From contig CM070904.1 in the NCBI GenBank assembly GCA_036417435.1, positions 65,294,408-65,358,407 on the forward strand: a DNA stretch of 64,000 nt, given 5' to 3'. The DNA comes from Inia geoffrensis (taxonomy: Eukaryota > Chordata > Mammalia > Artiodactyla > Iniidae). Under the pieces are notes generated by a model. It had not been told where the DNA came from. It did not search any database and saw only the letters and a list, made by a program, of their open reading frames with translations. The first letter of the stretch is position 1. Each line of letters begins with the position of its first letter. Both the position numbers and the translations under genes were made by a program. Of this stretch, positions 1-14,344 are shown one piece after another.

Positions 1-2006
<2,006 letters not shown>

Positions 2007-2039
2007 TTTCTTAAATGTTACGGGTTTGTTTTTGTAGGT

Positions 2040-2984
2040 CCTTTTCTTCTCTTGTGTTTCCCACTTAGAGAAGTTCCTTTAGCATTTGTTGTAGAGCTGG
2101 TTTGGTGGTGCTGAATTCTCTTAGCTTTTGCTTGTCTCTAATGGTTTTAATTTCTCTGTTGAATCTGAATTACCCAAGCCGGGTAATCTTGGTTGTAGAT
2201 TCTTCCCTTTCATCACTTTAAATATATTGTGCCACTCCTTTCTGGCTTGTAGAATTTCTGCTGAGAAATCGGCTATTAACCTTATGTGTGTTCCCTTGTA
2301 TGTTATTTGTCATTTTTCCCTTGTTGCTTTTAATAATTTTTTTTTGCCTTTAATTTTTGTCAATTTCATGACTACATGTCTCAGCGTGTTTCTCCTTCGG
2401 TTTATCCTGCTTGGGACTCTCTGTGCTTCCTGGACTTGGGTGGCTATTTCCTTTCCCATGTTAGGGAAGTTTATGACTATAATCTCTTCAAATATTTTCT
2501 TGGGTCCTTCCTCTCTCTCTTCTCCTTCTGGGGCCCCTATAATGTGAATGTTGTTACGTTTAATGTTTTCCAGAGGTCTCTTAGCATGTCTTCATTTCTT
2601 TTTATTCTGTTCCGTGGCAGTGAATTCCACCATTCTGTCTTCCAGGTCACTTATCTGTTCTTCTGCCTCAGTTATTCTGCTATTGATTCCTTCTAGTGTA
2701 TTTTTCAATTCAGTTACTATATTGTGCATCTCTGTTTGTTTGTTCTTTAATTCTTCTAGGTCTTTGTTAAACATTTCTTACATCTTGTTGATCTTTGCCT
2801 CCATTCTTTTTCCAAGGTCCTGGATCATCTTCACTATCATTATTCTGAATTCTTTTTCTGGAAGGTTGCTTATCTCCACTTCATTTAATTCTTTTTCTGG
2901 GGTTTTATCTTGTTCCTTTATCTGGTACATAGTCTCTGCCTTTTCGTTTTGTCTATCATCCTGTGAATGTGGTTTTTGTTCCAC
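2040..2984 (-). pseudogene. L1 ORF1 remnant (RNA-binding chaperone)
   Basis: L1 ORF1p is the RNA-binding, trimeric chaperone of the L1 RNP. Two open pieces in the same frame, 2984-2778 (68 residues, starting MEQKPHSQDDRQNEKAET) and 2774-2592 (60 residues, starting MFNKDLEELKNKQTEM), are separated only by a stop just after 2778. The second piece is rich in heptad-like Leu/Ile and Glu/Lys (NTLEGINSRITEAEEQISDLEDRM), as expected for the coiled-coil trimerisation domain. Downstream the frame is lost after a Lys-rich run (EQNKKK). The RRM and C-terminal domain region (about 2590-2040) shows no single long frame on the coding strand. It lies just upstream of ORF2, as in any L1. Confidence 0.88.
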
Positions 2985-2989
2985 AGGCT

Positions 2990-3850
2990 GCAGGACTGTA
3001 GTTCTTCTTGCTTCTTCTGTCTGTCTTCTGGTGGATGAGGGTATTTAAGAGGCTTGTGGAAGCTTCCTGATGGGAGGGACTGGTGGTGGGTAGAGATGGG
3101 TGTTGCTCTGATGGACAGAGCTCAGAAAAACTTTAAACTCCTTGTCTGCTGACGGGTGGGGCTGAGTTCACTCCCTGTTGGTTGCTTGGCCTTAGGCAAC
3201 CCAGCATTGGAGGCTATAGGCTTTTTGATGGGGCTAATGGTGGACTCGGAGGCGGGGGGGAGCTCACGCCAAGGAGTACTTCCAAGAACTTCTGCTGCCA
3301 GTGTCCTTGTCCCCGCGGCGAGCCACAGGCACCCCCTGCCTCTGCAGGAGACCCTCCAACACTAGCAGGTAGGTCTGGTTCAGTCTCCTATGGGGTCATT
3401 GCTCCTTCCTCCTGGCTCCTTATAGGCACTGTACTTTGTGTGTGCCCTCCAAGAGTGGAGTCTCTGTTTCCCCTAGTCCTGTTGAAGTCCTGCAATCAAA
3501 TCCTGCTAGCGTTCAAAGTCTGATTCTCTGGGAATTCCTCCTCCCGTTGCCAGACCCCCAGGTGGGAAGCCTGATGTGGGGCTCAGAACCTTCACTCCAG
3601 TGGGTGGACTTCTGTGGTATAATTGTTCTCCAGTTTGTGAGTCACCCACCCAATGGTTATGGGATTTGATTTTGTGATTGCACCCCTCCTACAGTCTCAC
3701 TGCAGCTTCTCCTTCGTCTTGGGATGTGGGGTATCTTTTTTGGTGAATTCCAGTGTCTTCCTGTTGATGACTGTTCAGCAGTTAGTTCTGATTCCGGTGC
3801 TCTTGCAAGCGAGAGTGAGTGCATGTCCTTCTACGCCACCATCTTGAACC
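2990..3850 (-). promoter_or_regulatory. L1 5' UTR (internal promoter region)
   Basis: The segment between the ORF1 start and the L1 5' terminus is more GC-rich and CpG-richer than its surroundings (for example ccgcggcgagcc near 3315). This fits an L1 5' UTR with its internal Pol II promoter. Several plus-strand ORFs of 60-110 codons here are chance reads across the GC-rich UTR. Activity today is unknown. Confidence 0.75.
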
Positions 3851-5190
3851 AATCTCTCTATGGATTTGTTTCTTGTCACAGTAACATCAAAGGAAAAGAA
3901 AAGCATGTTAACAGTCAGCACTTAAGGGTTGCTGAAGTGGCAGAAGGTTCAGTTCCTTTAAAACAATGATTCTCGTTTTATGTTGTGTGATTGTAAGGTA
4001 AAATACTGTCTTACCTGAAAGAGGCTTTGTCTATAGCTGAAAGGAAACAGTGTGTCTATTCTTGAAAGTGAAATATGGATCTGCAATTTTATGAGAAAGT
4101 GTGTCATTAGTCATCAAATATATTCTGAGTATATTTTTAAAGTTATTTCTGTTCTGTCTTATAAAAGATATTATGGACTCTGCTCTCTACAGCTCTCTGT
4201 CTCTGTCTCTCTCTCACACACACACATACACACGCCAAAATAATGCTCTACACCTGGTATTCTGGTATCCAAACCTTGGTGATACTGAATCTGCAATGTG
4301 TTTGAAGAAGAGGTGTCACATTCTTCACACTGAATGGAAGACTGAATCAATCACTAGAATGTAGTTGGTCTACCAGGATTGAAGTACCACTTATCAAAAT
4401 ACGATTCCATCAAGATTGATATTTGTAGAAAATAGAAGTAACAAGACACTAAAACACCTGTTGCATAGTCATTAGGCTGAAGTAGAAGAGGTAGAAGAAA
4501 TGCTCTAAGTAGTCACCTGGAAAATAACATCCAGGAGGACATCCTGGATACCCAGGCCTTTATAGTATGAATCTTCCTGAGCCAAATTTTCAAGCCAACA
4601 TGGATAAAAGAAGATCAAAGAGTGAGTATACCTGCAAGAAGGATCTGCAGTTATGAACGAAAATTTCTAAAGTGAGTCCAGATCTCAAGATCCATTGTGA
4701 TCAAACCTATGAGCTTTCTGTTCTCAATCACTGTCAATGCCATCCTCTGTGATAAAAATTAGCAATGTGTGTCATCATATTTGACCAAATCATGATTAGT
4801 TTGAGGAAAATTACTAGCTAGTATAAAGAAAAATATAAAAACAAAAACAAAATAAATTCAGAAATCTAAATAACAGGCATAGAAAAATATCTTTTTCAAA
4901 TGGTTTGCTCCTCAAATGAATAAAAACAGACTTCCATATTTTCATTTGCAATGAAACAAGTTTGACTTCTGGCTTTAATCTATCTTCCACCAACTTAAGA
5001 CCGTCTCATAAAACTAATGGATCCAGAGAGGCTCTACACAGGGTCCTGCTGTGAAACTCACTCTCATTCCTAATTGAACTCAATTCACTTCAGTTTTTTT
5101 CACTGTAACTGCTCCTCCTTTTTCCTCTATCACAGAAAATCACTGTACCAGCTGGCTGCCTCTCACCACATGTCTTAAGATGACCAACTC
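3851..5190. other. Unassigned intergenic DNA
   Basis: AT-rich sequence without a convincing exon, promoter or repeat that I could name, apart from a short (TC)n/(AC)n tract at about 4199-4232. The small ORFs here have no recognisable motif. Confidence 0.5.
4199..4232. repeat. Short (TC)n-(AC)n microsatellite
   Basis: A ctctctctct run passes directly into acacacacac. It is short and interrupted. Confidence 0.85.
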
Positions 5191-5199
5191 ATACCACAA

Positions 5200-5405
5200 A
5201 TCATAGACATATTTTTGACTCTTCACAAATGCCCAGGTAGTTTATGTCTTTGGATTTTGAGCATTTCCAGCACCAATCTGGTCTTCCCCACACTAAATTC
5301 CCCAATCATTGTTGAAATTTTTCATTATTGCGTCCCCAGCACAGGGCTTAACATCCGTCATAAGAGGTATACTCAATGTGTTTGTTCAATAAATGAATGG
5401 GTAAC
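5200..5405 (+). mobile_element. L2 LINE 3' end fossil
   Basis: The end reads like the L2 tail: cccagcacagggcttaacat, then a run ending gttcaataaatgaatg. It is strongly diverged, with no TSD expected. Confidence 0.65.
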
Positions 5406-6440
5406 TCCTACCATAAAATGGTCTGCAATACGTATTTTTGTCTAATTCTAAAAAAAGGTTTTGTGTTGCATATATTAGGTTAGCTTTCTCTCTGAGCCAT
5501 CTAATTATACATTGACTCTACTCTTTACTCAAGTTTAAAATCTTTAAAAACATGTTCACACCTCTATACTGATTTACTATGCCCCCAAAGCTAAGAATTA
5601 CCCCAATCTCAGGTCCTCTGTCTTTAATCCTGATGATTATAAAATCCACAAGGAAAGCACCTGTACAAATGGCCTCTGTCTACACTAGTCATTATGACAT
5701 AAGATCTAAATGCAGGACTTGGGTCTTTTGGAAATTAATTTGTGAATTATCCAGTCTAAAGGTAGTATGCATGTGGTAGGTAATATGGTCAGAAGCTGTA
5801 CTCATTGGCATGTAGAAAGCATTCTAGTGAACCAGATGTAGTCTTGAGGAGTCCACAACTGAAAAAGTTGGAAGAACTTTAAGGCACACAAGAATACAGC
5901 TGACAGTTCAGAGACATTAATACAAATACTCCATGAAAAAGAAAAGTCTTCTATTACCCTTCATTGATGTTCGTTCACATTGTATTTCATGCTGCACCAG
6001 AAATTAATATGTATCACTTCATTTATTTTCCACATGTTTACATATTTCACTTCACTGATGAGCTATTATACACAACAGGTCTAAGTAGGAAACCCTGGAG
6101 AGTTTAGAGGCACAGAATTGTACAATTAAAGCAGAAAGATAATATGTGTGTGTCATACTCACTTATTGTAATGAATGTATCAATGACAGTTTTGAGGAGG
6201 CGTTATTGTTTCCTAAAACCAGCGCACTCCAACTATATGGACAGGAAAAATTCTTTGCTACTTTGTAGAAAACAGTATGTGCTGAAGCTAAGCTATACTG
6301 CAAGGCTAATGTTAATTGGCTTTTTAATAGCAAGATGGTTTGCAGCATACTGTAACACAAAAACTCTCTGCTTTGGTGGGATTTCTACTTCTAATCTTGA
6401 TAGTTCTGGAACAGAGTCTTCGGCTTCTCCCTTTCCACCC
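5406..6440. other. Unassigned intergenic DNA
   Basis: No recognisable gene, splice-site pair or repeat. The 117-codon ORF ending in the adjacent (AC)n tract has His-Thr repeats from the microsatellite and no motif before it. Confidence 0.5.
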
Positions 6441-6442
6441 CT

Positions 6443-6483
<41 letters not shown>
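6443..6483. repeat. (AC)n microsatellite
   Basis: About 16 AC units in a row with a few interruptions at the left edge. It generates spurious HTHTHT and CVCVCV reading frames on both strands. Confidence 0.97.
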
Positions 6484-6485
<2 letters not shown>

Positions 6486-6489
6486 TACA

Positions 6490-7500
6490 CAGCCTAACAT
6501 CCCCAATTTCCATAATCTTTTAAAACCAAAGCCTCAGGTCAGGTTAGTTCAATACCTGAAGAGAGAACTCTGAATGACGTTTAAGTCAACCTTGGAAATA
6601 GCCAGTCATTTCTTTGCTTAGAATGAATACCAAGCATGTCAATTTCACTTATTTTTAAGTAAAAATGCAGGCAATGGAAAGAGAAAAGGTTGATAATTTT
6701 TTTTGCTGCTATTGCTGTTTCTTTTTTGGAGATTGTTTTGAGTTTTGGTTGTGTGTGATTTATTTATAACCTGATATATGGAGGCTAAAGTCTCCAACAC
6801 CTAATACTTTGAGTTGATAAAATCCTGCTGACCCCTGATAGCACAGAAAATTCTACATCCTGAGAATTCAATTTCTTGAACTGTTGAAGAAACTGACATT
6901 TTATTAATTCCTAATAATTAACTGTTTCCAAATACTAGTCTTAGTTACCCAAAAGAACTGTCAATTCTTTGAGCATAGGGAAAAATCTTATTTATTCATG
7001 GGAGAGACAGAGAAGGTAATAATTACAATATAATGTGATAGAACCTATAGCATACTGATAAAAAAGAGTCCAAAACAACTGTGCAGAGGGCTGCCTGGCA
7101 AGAACTGTGACCCTATATCAATGGATGCAGCCAGCTCATGTTGATCCCTCAGGGAGGATGCTGAAGCAATAAGTAGCCGGATTTTAGTTTCCTTCTCCTC
7201 TCTCATGCCCTACTTGTGCTTACCAAGTGGTGGCTCAACCAGAAGCTGGAGAGCAAGAAAGCATTTGTGGTAGTCCATGCAGATCCACCTTCCAGAGCAC
7301 AAAGTAGGTGCTTAAGGGTGGAAAGTAGACCTTGAAATATAAATGAATAATAGCCAACACAGACATAGACTTGAGGGTGTAAGTTTAGTTTCGCACATAA
7401 CAAGTGGCATGTGTTCATAGGATATTCCGATGGGGACAGAAATCCAGGATCTGGAGTTCAGGAGGAAGATCTGTGCTAAACAAATGGATTTAGACCTCTT
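6490..7500. other. Unassigned intergenic DNA
   Basis: I see no gene or recognisable repeat here. Confidence 0.45.
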
Positions 7501-7850
7501 AAACTACAGGTAGTTGAAACAGTGAGAGTAGATGTAATAACTAACGAAGGGTGAAAAAAAAAAAAAAAAGAGCCAAAGGAAGAATCATGAATAACTCCAA
7601 CACAGAAACAGTGCACAAACAATATAAAAGGCAGCACTGACTAGGGGAAAACAGAAAGAGAGGATCCAATTATCATGAAGTACTGGGAAGAAATGGTCAG
7701 AAGGGGTAAATGTAATGCAGAGTCCAGACAAAATAAGGATTGAAAAATGCTCATTCACTTTAACAGTGAGATCACTGGTAATCTCAGTGAAAACAGTTTG
7801 ACTGGAGAAGTGGGGATATAAGCCTACTGCAGTAGAAGAAATCGAGTGTC
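7500..7850 (-). mobile_element. Probable L2 LINE fossil, antisense
   Basis: Purine-rich sequence with the flavour of antisense L2 (cagtgagatcactggtaatc, then gttggactgg-like text). It is highly diverged. A poly(A) run at about 7555-7569 interrupts it. Confidence 0.4.
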
Positions 7851-8525
7851 TTGGTGATCCATAGAAATTAGAGCCTAAAGCTCATTGCACCAATGGGAGG
7901 TGCAATCCCAAGGCAGCAAGACTGAGAAAAAAAGAATATGAAGCAGGCAAAAAAGAAAGCAAATATAAAGAGGTGCATTGTGAACAGTCCACAGATTTTT
8001 GAGAAATCCAGCCAGCTGCCTGGTGTCTGGATAAGCCATATGGAACCATCCACAGTGTGGAACAATGCAACAGAGGGGGAATAAAAGAGGAATTTACCTG
8101 CTGGATCTCCTCCTACCCAACCCTCCATCTCCTGCCTCCCAGTTGTGCTACACAGCCCTTCAGGGCAGTCAATGCCACACAACTCTGCATCTGAGTCCTA
8201 AGTGGTGGAAGAAGCCAGAGCCTTTGTGGATCCAGTCAGCTCAGATCTTGACACTGGAACAGCTGTGACTCTTTCCTGGGAAAGTGTGATCATGGCCAAG
8301 CCAGTGCCCAGTCCTTGTCCTGGGGGATTCCCAACAGACAATAGGGGAGGAGACAGCTTTGCATATGGGAGTTCTCCACTGAGCAAGCAGCCAAGCACCT
8401 AGGAGGCAGCAGGGGCCAAACAAATCTGGAGAGGTACATAAGGTGAATGGAATATAGGTAGTAAGTGAAATCTGACAGGGCAGAGAGCTGCTTCAGGAAA
8501 AGTGAGACGAGAAGGGTAAAAGGTT
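7850..8525. other. Unassigned intergenic DNA
   Basis: The region is slightly more GC-rich than its surroundings and has several overlapping 60-104-codon ORFs on both strands, but no motif, splice context or promoter supports any of them. Confidence 0.45.
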
Positions 8526-8529
8526 AAGA

Positions 8530-8780
8530 GGACTCCAGGAAAGGAGTATGATATAGTGGGAAAAGCACAGAGTAGAACCGTATTGCTTGAGTTTAAATCC
8601 TTGCTCAACCTCTCACTACCTGTGTGATCTTGAACAATTCATTTGACCTTTCTGTGTGCCTCAGTGTCTTTTTCCATGAAATGTAGAAATAATATCCAGT
8701 CCGTTACTATATATAAAACATTTAGAACTGTGTGTGTGTGTGTGTCCAGCACATAGTTGGCATTATTTTAATGTTTGATA
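8530..8780 (+). mobile_element. MIR SINE fossil
   Basis: The core matches the MIR pattern: atagtgggaaaagcacagag, ttgagtttaaatccttgctc, acctgtgtgatcttg and gtgcctcagtgtc. A short (TG)n tract at about 8731-8746 lies in its 3' part. Confidence 0.8.
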
Positions 8781-8989
8781 AGGATCAAAGGAAGATTCTT
8801 TTGTTTCACAGACACTTGAACATCTTTTCATGCTGAGGATAAAAAGAGAATTTTAAGGGAAACTGAACATACAGGACAGATAAGGAATTACTGATGGAGA
8901 AAGCTATCAGAAAGGATAGAGTTTCTTGGTTAAGTAAAGGGATTAGTGCATAATAGGCACTTACTGATTATATGCTTGTTGATTGATTA

Positions 8990-10165
8990 GTAGAAGTAAG
9001 TATTAGATCAAATAAAGTAATCACATATGATTTACATAAGCAGTATTTGTAGTATTTACTAGTCTAACTTTTTAAATGTTACATAATAATGGAATTCCCT
9101 GTAGCTGTACACATAAAGCCCTGGAATAAATACTGTTTAATGAATGAAGAATTGAAGTAATGACTGAATGAAAGTTAATATTTACTGCTCTGCCCATTCA
9201 GTTGCTACCTTTTCCAGCCCAATCTTTCCTATAGGATCTTATGTCTTAAATTAATACAAAGCAAGGGAGGCGGAATATTCTGTGAGCTCAGACTCATCAG
9301 CCACTGGAGCCTGGAATTAATTTTATAGTATCTGATGAGCCTGCATTACACACTAAGCACTCACATATCTATCATATTATATACAGCCTTTTCCTGGGGC
9401 TTCCATGTTCCCTAGTCTGTGTGCCTAGGCATCTGCCTTCAGTTTCCTGTTCAGAGCTCCAGTTACCTTCCAGAATTAAAGTTCAGCCCTAAACTTCAGC
9501 CCAGGTATTTGAATCTTTGGTTTCCTTTCTATCTTCTGTCAGAGTAGGAAAGGCTGGACTCTGTCCCTTGACCCTATCCAGTGTCTTGGTTCCCTCTCCC
9601 AACGACTTGACAAGGCCAAAACATGATGCAACTCCCAAATCAGCTGAGCATGGCCATTACCTTAATTTCTTTCCAGCTGGATAATGGATGACACCAAGCT
9701 GCACCATCTGAGGTTCACCAGGTTTCTTTGGAAATTGTACTAGACTGTTGTTTCCTCTCTCAAAAGCCAGCACTAAAATTGGATCATTTCTCCCAGCCCT
9801 TGATCTTTGCAGCTTCCTCTCCTAGCTTCCTTTTCTTCCCCACTGGCCTATTTTTGCAGTGGAGATTCCAACATACCTGATGATCAAGCCCACTGCAGGT
9901 AAAGCACGCCCACTCAAAGCATGATTTTGTGCTTTTCTCAAAGACAATGCGAAAATGTTAATCCGTCAACTCGTTCTTGTATACTTGCATGTAGAAGTAC
10001 TTAGTGTTTATGATCCTAAAAGGCACACAATGTAAAATTGTATATTAGCTTCAATGGGCTACACTGAACAATTCAATGGGCAACATTTTTAACACTCCAC
10101 AAGTTTTCCTCTAATATCAAGCTGAACACCAACCAAGTTCTCAAGTTCTTTCTGTGGACAGCCTT
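8990..10165. other. Unassigned intergenic DNA
   Basis: Unique-looking sequence with no exon, promoter or repeat that I can support. Confidence 0.45.
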
Positions 10166-10169
10166 CTGA

Positions 10170-10420
10170 TTCCAGAGGCAGTTTAATATATTGGAAAGTG
10201 CAAGGGCTTTGTAGTCAAACAGCCATGTGTTCAAATCCTATTTGTGAAGACTACTTTGTGTTACTTGGGGCAAGTTACTTGGTCTCTCTGAGCCTCACTT
10301 TCTTCACTGTAAAAAGAGGGTTGATAAATACCTGCCACAGAGGGTTGTTTGAGGGATAAATAAGATCACAGATCAAAAGCACTCAGTCCAGTGCCTGCAC
10401 TCAGGGAAAGGTAATTCCCT
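10170..10420 (+). mobile_element. MIR SINE, nearly complete
   Basis: A well-preserved MIR: gtagtcaaacagccatgtgt, gttcaaatcctatttgtg, ggggcaagttacttggtc, gagcctcactttcttcac, ggttgataaatacctg and the final cagtgcctgcactc, in the expected order. Confidence 0.88.
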
Positions 10421-10736
10421 CCCCTTTCTTTCCTTTCTCCTAATATGAACTAAAGATCAAACAGACTTCAGTATTACTCACACTCAGTTCTATTCCTGAA
10501 GACATCCTACAATTTTTATAAGCCACCCCAATATCAGAAATATGACTATCAAAACTTAATTGTTTGAGTTTTCTCCATGTGTAGACTAAGCAAATTCAAG
10601 CAATTCCATAAACTGGAAGCATTCTAAGGCATTTTTAAACAGTAGTTTATTTATTTACTTATTCTGTAGCCTCTGGTCATTTTGAGTGTGCAATCAGCCT
10701 TATTGTTATGGCACAATTTTGCAGCTGTGAATACAA

Positions 10737-10738
<2 letters not shown>
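10421..10738. other. Unassigned intergenic DNA
   Basis: No recognisable feature. Confidence 0.45.

Positions 10739-10739
<1 letters not shown>

Positions 10740-10788
<49 letters not shown>
10740..10788. repeat. (TA)n microsatellite, about 24 units
   Basis: An uninterrupted alternating TA tract ending tatatgtaagg. Long perfect TA runs are prone to length change and to cruciform or unpaired structure. Confidence 0.98.
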
Positions 10789-10789
<1 letters not shown>

Positions 10790-10790
<1 letters not shown>

Positions 10791-11190
10791 AGGTCCCTTT
10801 AAAACTGAGGGGTTTTATATTAGCTTTCTCCCGTATTGGGTATGTTTAATCACTTCAACCAAAAACCTAAAACCTGAAAATTTTTTCTTGAATGCATCTA
10901 ATGGTCAGGACCTTCTCTGGCTACCAAAAAAATCATATGCATTTCTTTACATGATCATGGAACAAATGGATGTGTCCTGTACCTAGGAAACAGTGCATGA
11001 ATCGATCCTCTTTGTGCATCAAGACAAACTACAGATCATTGTGTTTCCAGCGATGGCCTCAGATATCTCTTTATTAAATCTTGTGTCATCCAGGCTATCA
11101 AATTCATGACTCTATCTCCTAAATTTCACATTTGCTTTGGCCCATGGGGAAATTTGGTTCCAAAATTATTTGAGATGCCACTTACTGATA
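10790..11190. other. Unassigned intergenic DNA
   Basis: No recognisable feature. Confidence 0.45.
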
Positions 11191-11199
11191 AATGCAGTC

Positions 11200-11560
11200 T
11201 ATATCCCCTTGGGCTCTTGTAACTATTTGAATAGAGCACGATGTAAATGACTGGCAGCTTTCATTTCTCAATTATTTTGGAACCCTTGCTCTTGAAACTC
11301 AGCCACCATTCTGTGAGGAAGCCCAAGGTGTCTCATAAGATGTCGAGATGCAGAGGAACCAAAAGCCAGAATCAACTTGCCAGCCATGTAAACAAACCAT
11401 CTTAGAAGCAGGTCTCTATCCTCATCTGAACTTCCCCAGCTGTCCCTGCAGAGCCCTGCCAAAATTTTAGATTCATGCACACAATAAATGATTACTGTTC
11501 TTTTACGACACTAAGTTTTGGAGTCGTTTGTTATATTAGAATAGATAACTGGAACAATCC
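11200..11560 (+). mobile_element. MaLR/MLT-type LTR remnant
   Basis: The 3' part reads aataaatgattactg, then cactaagttttggagtcg, then ttagaatagataactgg, which resembles the U3-R-U5 end of old MaLR-type LTRs with their internal AATAAA signal. The 5' part is less clear. A 70-codon minus-strand ORF inside is a chance frame. Confidence 0.6.
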
Positions 11561-11659
11561 CCAGAAGTTAGACTTTCCATTGAGAGGAGTTTAGATGATA
11601 TTTAGAATGTAATCAATGGGCTATAATCATTTATCTTTAGAAGGGAAATGCCTTAAATT

Positions 11660-12325
11660 GTCTATATAGTTTCTATCTCTTCACTTCTCCCCTCTGCCAT
11701 TAACTCTCTGATTTCCTCTACTACCTTTCCCTTTTAATCTTACATTCTCGGTATAGTGGTCTCTTCATAGCTCCTCATATATACAAAACATGCACCCAAC
11801 TCAAGAACTTTGCATGACTGTCCCTCTAAATCCTCTTCGCCCAGATACCCTCTCAGATCATCTCCTTCAAATCTGAGCTCAAATGTATCTCAATGAGAAC
11901 TACATTATTTAAACTGCAAATTCACTTCTACCAGAGGAAACACTATCTCTTCTATCCTGCTATAATTTTCTTCATAACATTCATTAACTTATTATTTATT
12001 TCTCCATCAGTAGAATGTAAGATCAATAAGGACGGGGATTTTTTTTTTAACATCTTTATTGGAGTATAATTGCTTTACAACGTTGTGTTAGTTTCTGCTG
12101 TATAACAAAGTGAATCAGCTACATGTATACAAATAACCTCATATCCCCTCCCTCTTGCATCTCCCTCCCACCCTCCCTATCCCACCCATCTAGGTGGTCA
12201 CAAAGCACCAAGCTGATCTCAGGACAGGGATTTTTGAGTTTGGATTTTGGTATTTTTTTCATTTTTAGTTCACCAGTGTATTCCCAACAACATGGTACTT
12301 GGTGTTCAATAAATATTTAATGATT
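11660..12325 (+). mobile_element. L2 LINE 3' part, split by an L1 insertion
   Basis: L2 signatures in sense orientation: ccctctcagatcatctcctt, aaatctgagctcaaatgt, gtagaatgtaagatcaataa, and the tail ggtgttcaataaatatttaa. An L1 3' fragment (about 12039-12225) interrupts it inside ggacggggattttt and ggacagggattttt, a near-perfect TSD. Confidence 0.82.
12039..12225 (-). mobile_element. L1 3' UTR fragment (5'-truncated insertion)
   Basis: A poly(T) start, then aacatctttattggagtata, attgctttacaacgttgtgt and caaagtgaatcagctacatg, is the reverse complement of a young-type L1 3' UTR. It is inserted in an L2 with duplicated ggac(g/a)gggattttt flanks. Confidence 0.88.
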
Positions 12326-12649
12326 GGGACTTCCCTGGTGACACAGTGGTTTAGAATTCACCTGCCAATGCAGGGGACACAGGTTCGATCCCTGGTCCAG
12401 AAAGGTCCCATGTGCCTCGAAGCAACTAAGCCCATGCACCACAACTACTGAAGCCCACACGCCTAGAGCCCATGCTCTGCAACAAGAGAAGCCACCGCAA
12501 CAAGAAGCCCGCGCACCGCAAGGAAGAGTAGCCCCCACTCGCCGCAACTAGAGAAAGCCCATGCACAGCAACGAAGACCCAATGCAGTCTAAAATAAATT
12601 AATAATTAATTTTTTAAAACTCTATGGAGCTAAAACATAATTTAAAAGA
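12324..12649 (+). mobile_element. CHR-type tRNA-derived SINE, long form
   Basis: Starts gggacttccctggtgacaca with an internal box B-like aggttcgatccctggtc, followed by the long-form body with repeated cacaactactgaag-like text and an A/T-rich tail. Flanked by the 13-bp TSD aaatatttaatga at 12311-12323 and 12650-12662. It landed at the 3' end of an L2. Confidence 0.92.
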
Positions 12650-12662
12650 AAATATTTAATGA

Positions 12663-13025
12663 ATGAATAGGGAATACACAGAGATCAGCTACTGCTAAAT
12701 GATAAATCAGCTCCTGGTAAGGAGTATAATATACATTATCTTTCTAGGTGAGAGATGAAAAAATCAGAGTTCAGTGGGGAAGGATGGGTGGAAAGAAACA
12801 CAAAAAGTAGCAGATCCTAAGTATGATGGAGGTATCTAGAGGTGTGCAGCCTGGCGGCCAACCCACAGAGTCACCACAGTACAAAATAATTCCTGCCTGT
12901 AGTAAAAGGCACAGAACTTTAGTGAGATAGAGGAGACTATGCCTGTATAGAAGTGGGTAATGAGGCTGTTGTGATGCTGAGTCCCTAACACATTCTGAGA
13001 GACCTCCACAATTTGTCAATTTAGA
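12663..13025. other. Unassigned intergenic DNA
   Basis: No recognisable gene or repeat. An 87-codon minus-strand ORF has no motif. Confidence 0.45.
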
Positions 13026-13029
13026 ACGT

Positions 13030-13970
13030 GACATAATTGGAATTAATCAGTATGTATTCTTTGGTGTCTGGCTTCACTCGCTCAGCATCATTTTCCATGT
13101 CATTCATGTTGTTATAGGTACCTACAGTTCGTTCACTTTTCATGGCTTGGTATTTCATCACATTATTATATCATAATTTATTTATTCTTCCATTAATAAA
13201 CACTTGCATTATTTCAAGTTTTGCTCTTTTATAAACACCACTGCTAAGAACATTCCTGTACATATATCCTGGTACACATAAGCTTTTGGTACTTCAGGGT
13301 AGGTACCAGAAGCACAACAGCTGGGTCACAGGAATGAATATCATCAAGTTCACTGATAATATCAACTTCTTCCAAAATGGTTGCACCTATTTTTTATCAC
13401 CATCAGCAGTGTATGGGAGTTTTTGTTGCTCCATATACTCATGAACCCTTGTTTGGAGTTGATTTTTTTAAGTATTTTTTTCTTCTCTCTCCCTCCCTTT
13501 CTCCCTCTCTTTCTTTTCGGTTTTTGAAGAGCACTTTTACATTCTTTTGTAGTAGAATTTATAAAGCTTTTCCTCTGTGGTTACTGTTTTCGTGTCTTAC
13601 ATAAGAAACCCTTACCTACCCACAAATGAAGAAGATCTTATATGGTCTCCTAAAACCTTTTTTTGGTTTTACCTTTCACATTTTGGTCTCTAATCCATGC
13701 TAATTAATGTCTGAGTACGAGTCCAAGATCTAATTTCAGTTTTTTCCAAATAGATACCCAATTGTTTCAGCTCCATTTTACGTACAGTTTTTCTCAACTG
13801 TTCTGCCACGTCACCTTTATCATAAATCAAAGGTCCATTTATAAGTCATTTCTGAATTCTGTTCTGCTCTTAGAATTGTGAAATCCAACGATATATCTAA
13901 CCCTGCAATAAAACCGTATTGTCTTAATTCCTATAGCTTTATAATAAGTCCGGACATTTAATAGACTGTA
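13030..13970 (-). mobile_element. Old L1 (L1M type) fragments, antisense
   Basis: Typical antisense L1 3' text: ggcttcactcgctcagcatc, cttcttccaaaatggttgca, caccatcagcagtgtatggg, then further down caattgtttcagctccattt. It is strongly diverged, with no usable ORF. Confidence 0.78.
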
Positions 13971-13989
13971 TACTCTTATACAATATCAG

Positions 13990-14340
13990 CTACTTAAGGG
14001 CCCACTGAAACATAAAAATGCGGGGCTTCTTGTTCAAAAGTTATTAAGAATTTGAAGATGATGACAGCAGAGTGTTAAAAGCATAAGGCCCTTCTAAATG
14101 CAGGACTCTGGGCAACTACACAGGTCACGTGACCATGAAGCCGGTACAGCTTAAATGTCAGTGCTCATGAACAAAGTTTTATCGGAACCAAGCCCTGACC
14201 ATTCCTTAATATATCATCCATGGCCTCATTTGTGTCACAATAGCAGAGCTGAGTAGTTGCAAAGAAGTCTGTGTGACCCACAAGTCTAAAATATTTACTA
14301 TCTGGCCCTTTAAGAAAAGTTTGCCAACCCCAGCTTAAAA
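13990..14340 (+). mobile_element. hAT-type DNA transposon fossil
   Basis: Contains caaagttttatcggaacc, gcagagctgagtagttgc, gtctaaaatatttactatc and tggccctttaagaaaagttt, a pattern I associate with old mammalian non-autonomous hAT copies. Exact family not determined. Confidence 0.6.
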
Positions 14341-14344
14341 TTTC

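Noticed and set aside
6144..6497. 117-codon ORF ending in a His-Thr repeat
   Set aside because: The repeat is the translated (AC)n microsatellite; no motif precedes it and there is no splice or promoter context.
7868..8182. 104-codon minus-strand ORF with a hydrophobic stretch
   Set aside because: The Phe-rich stretch comes from a purine-rich plus strand; competing ORFs exist in other frames and no promoter or splice signals are near.
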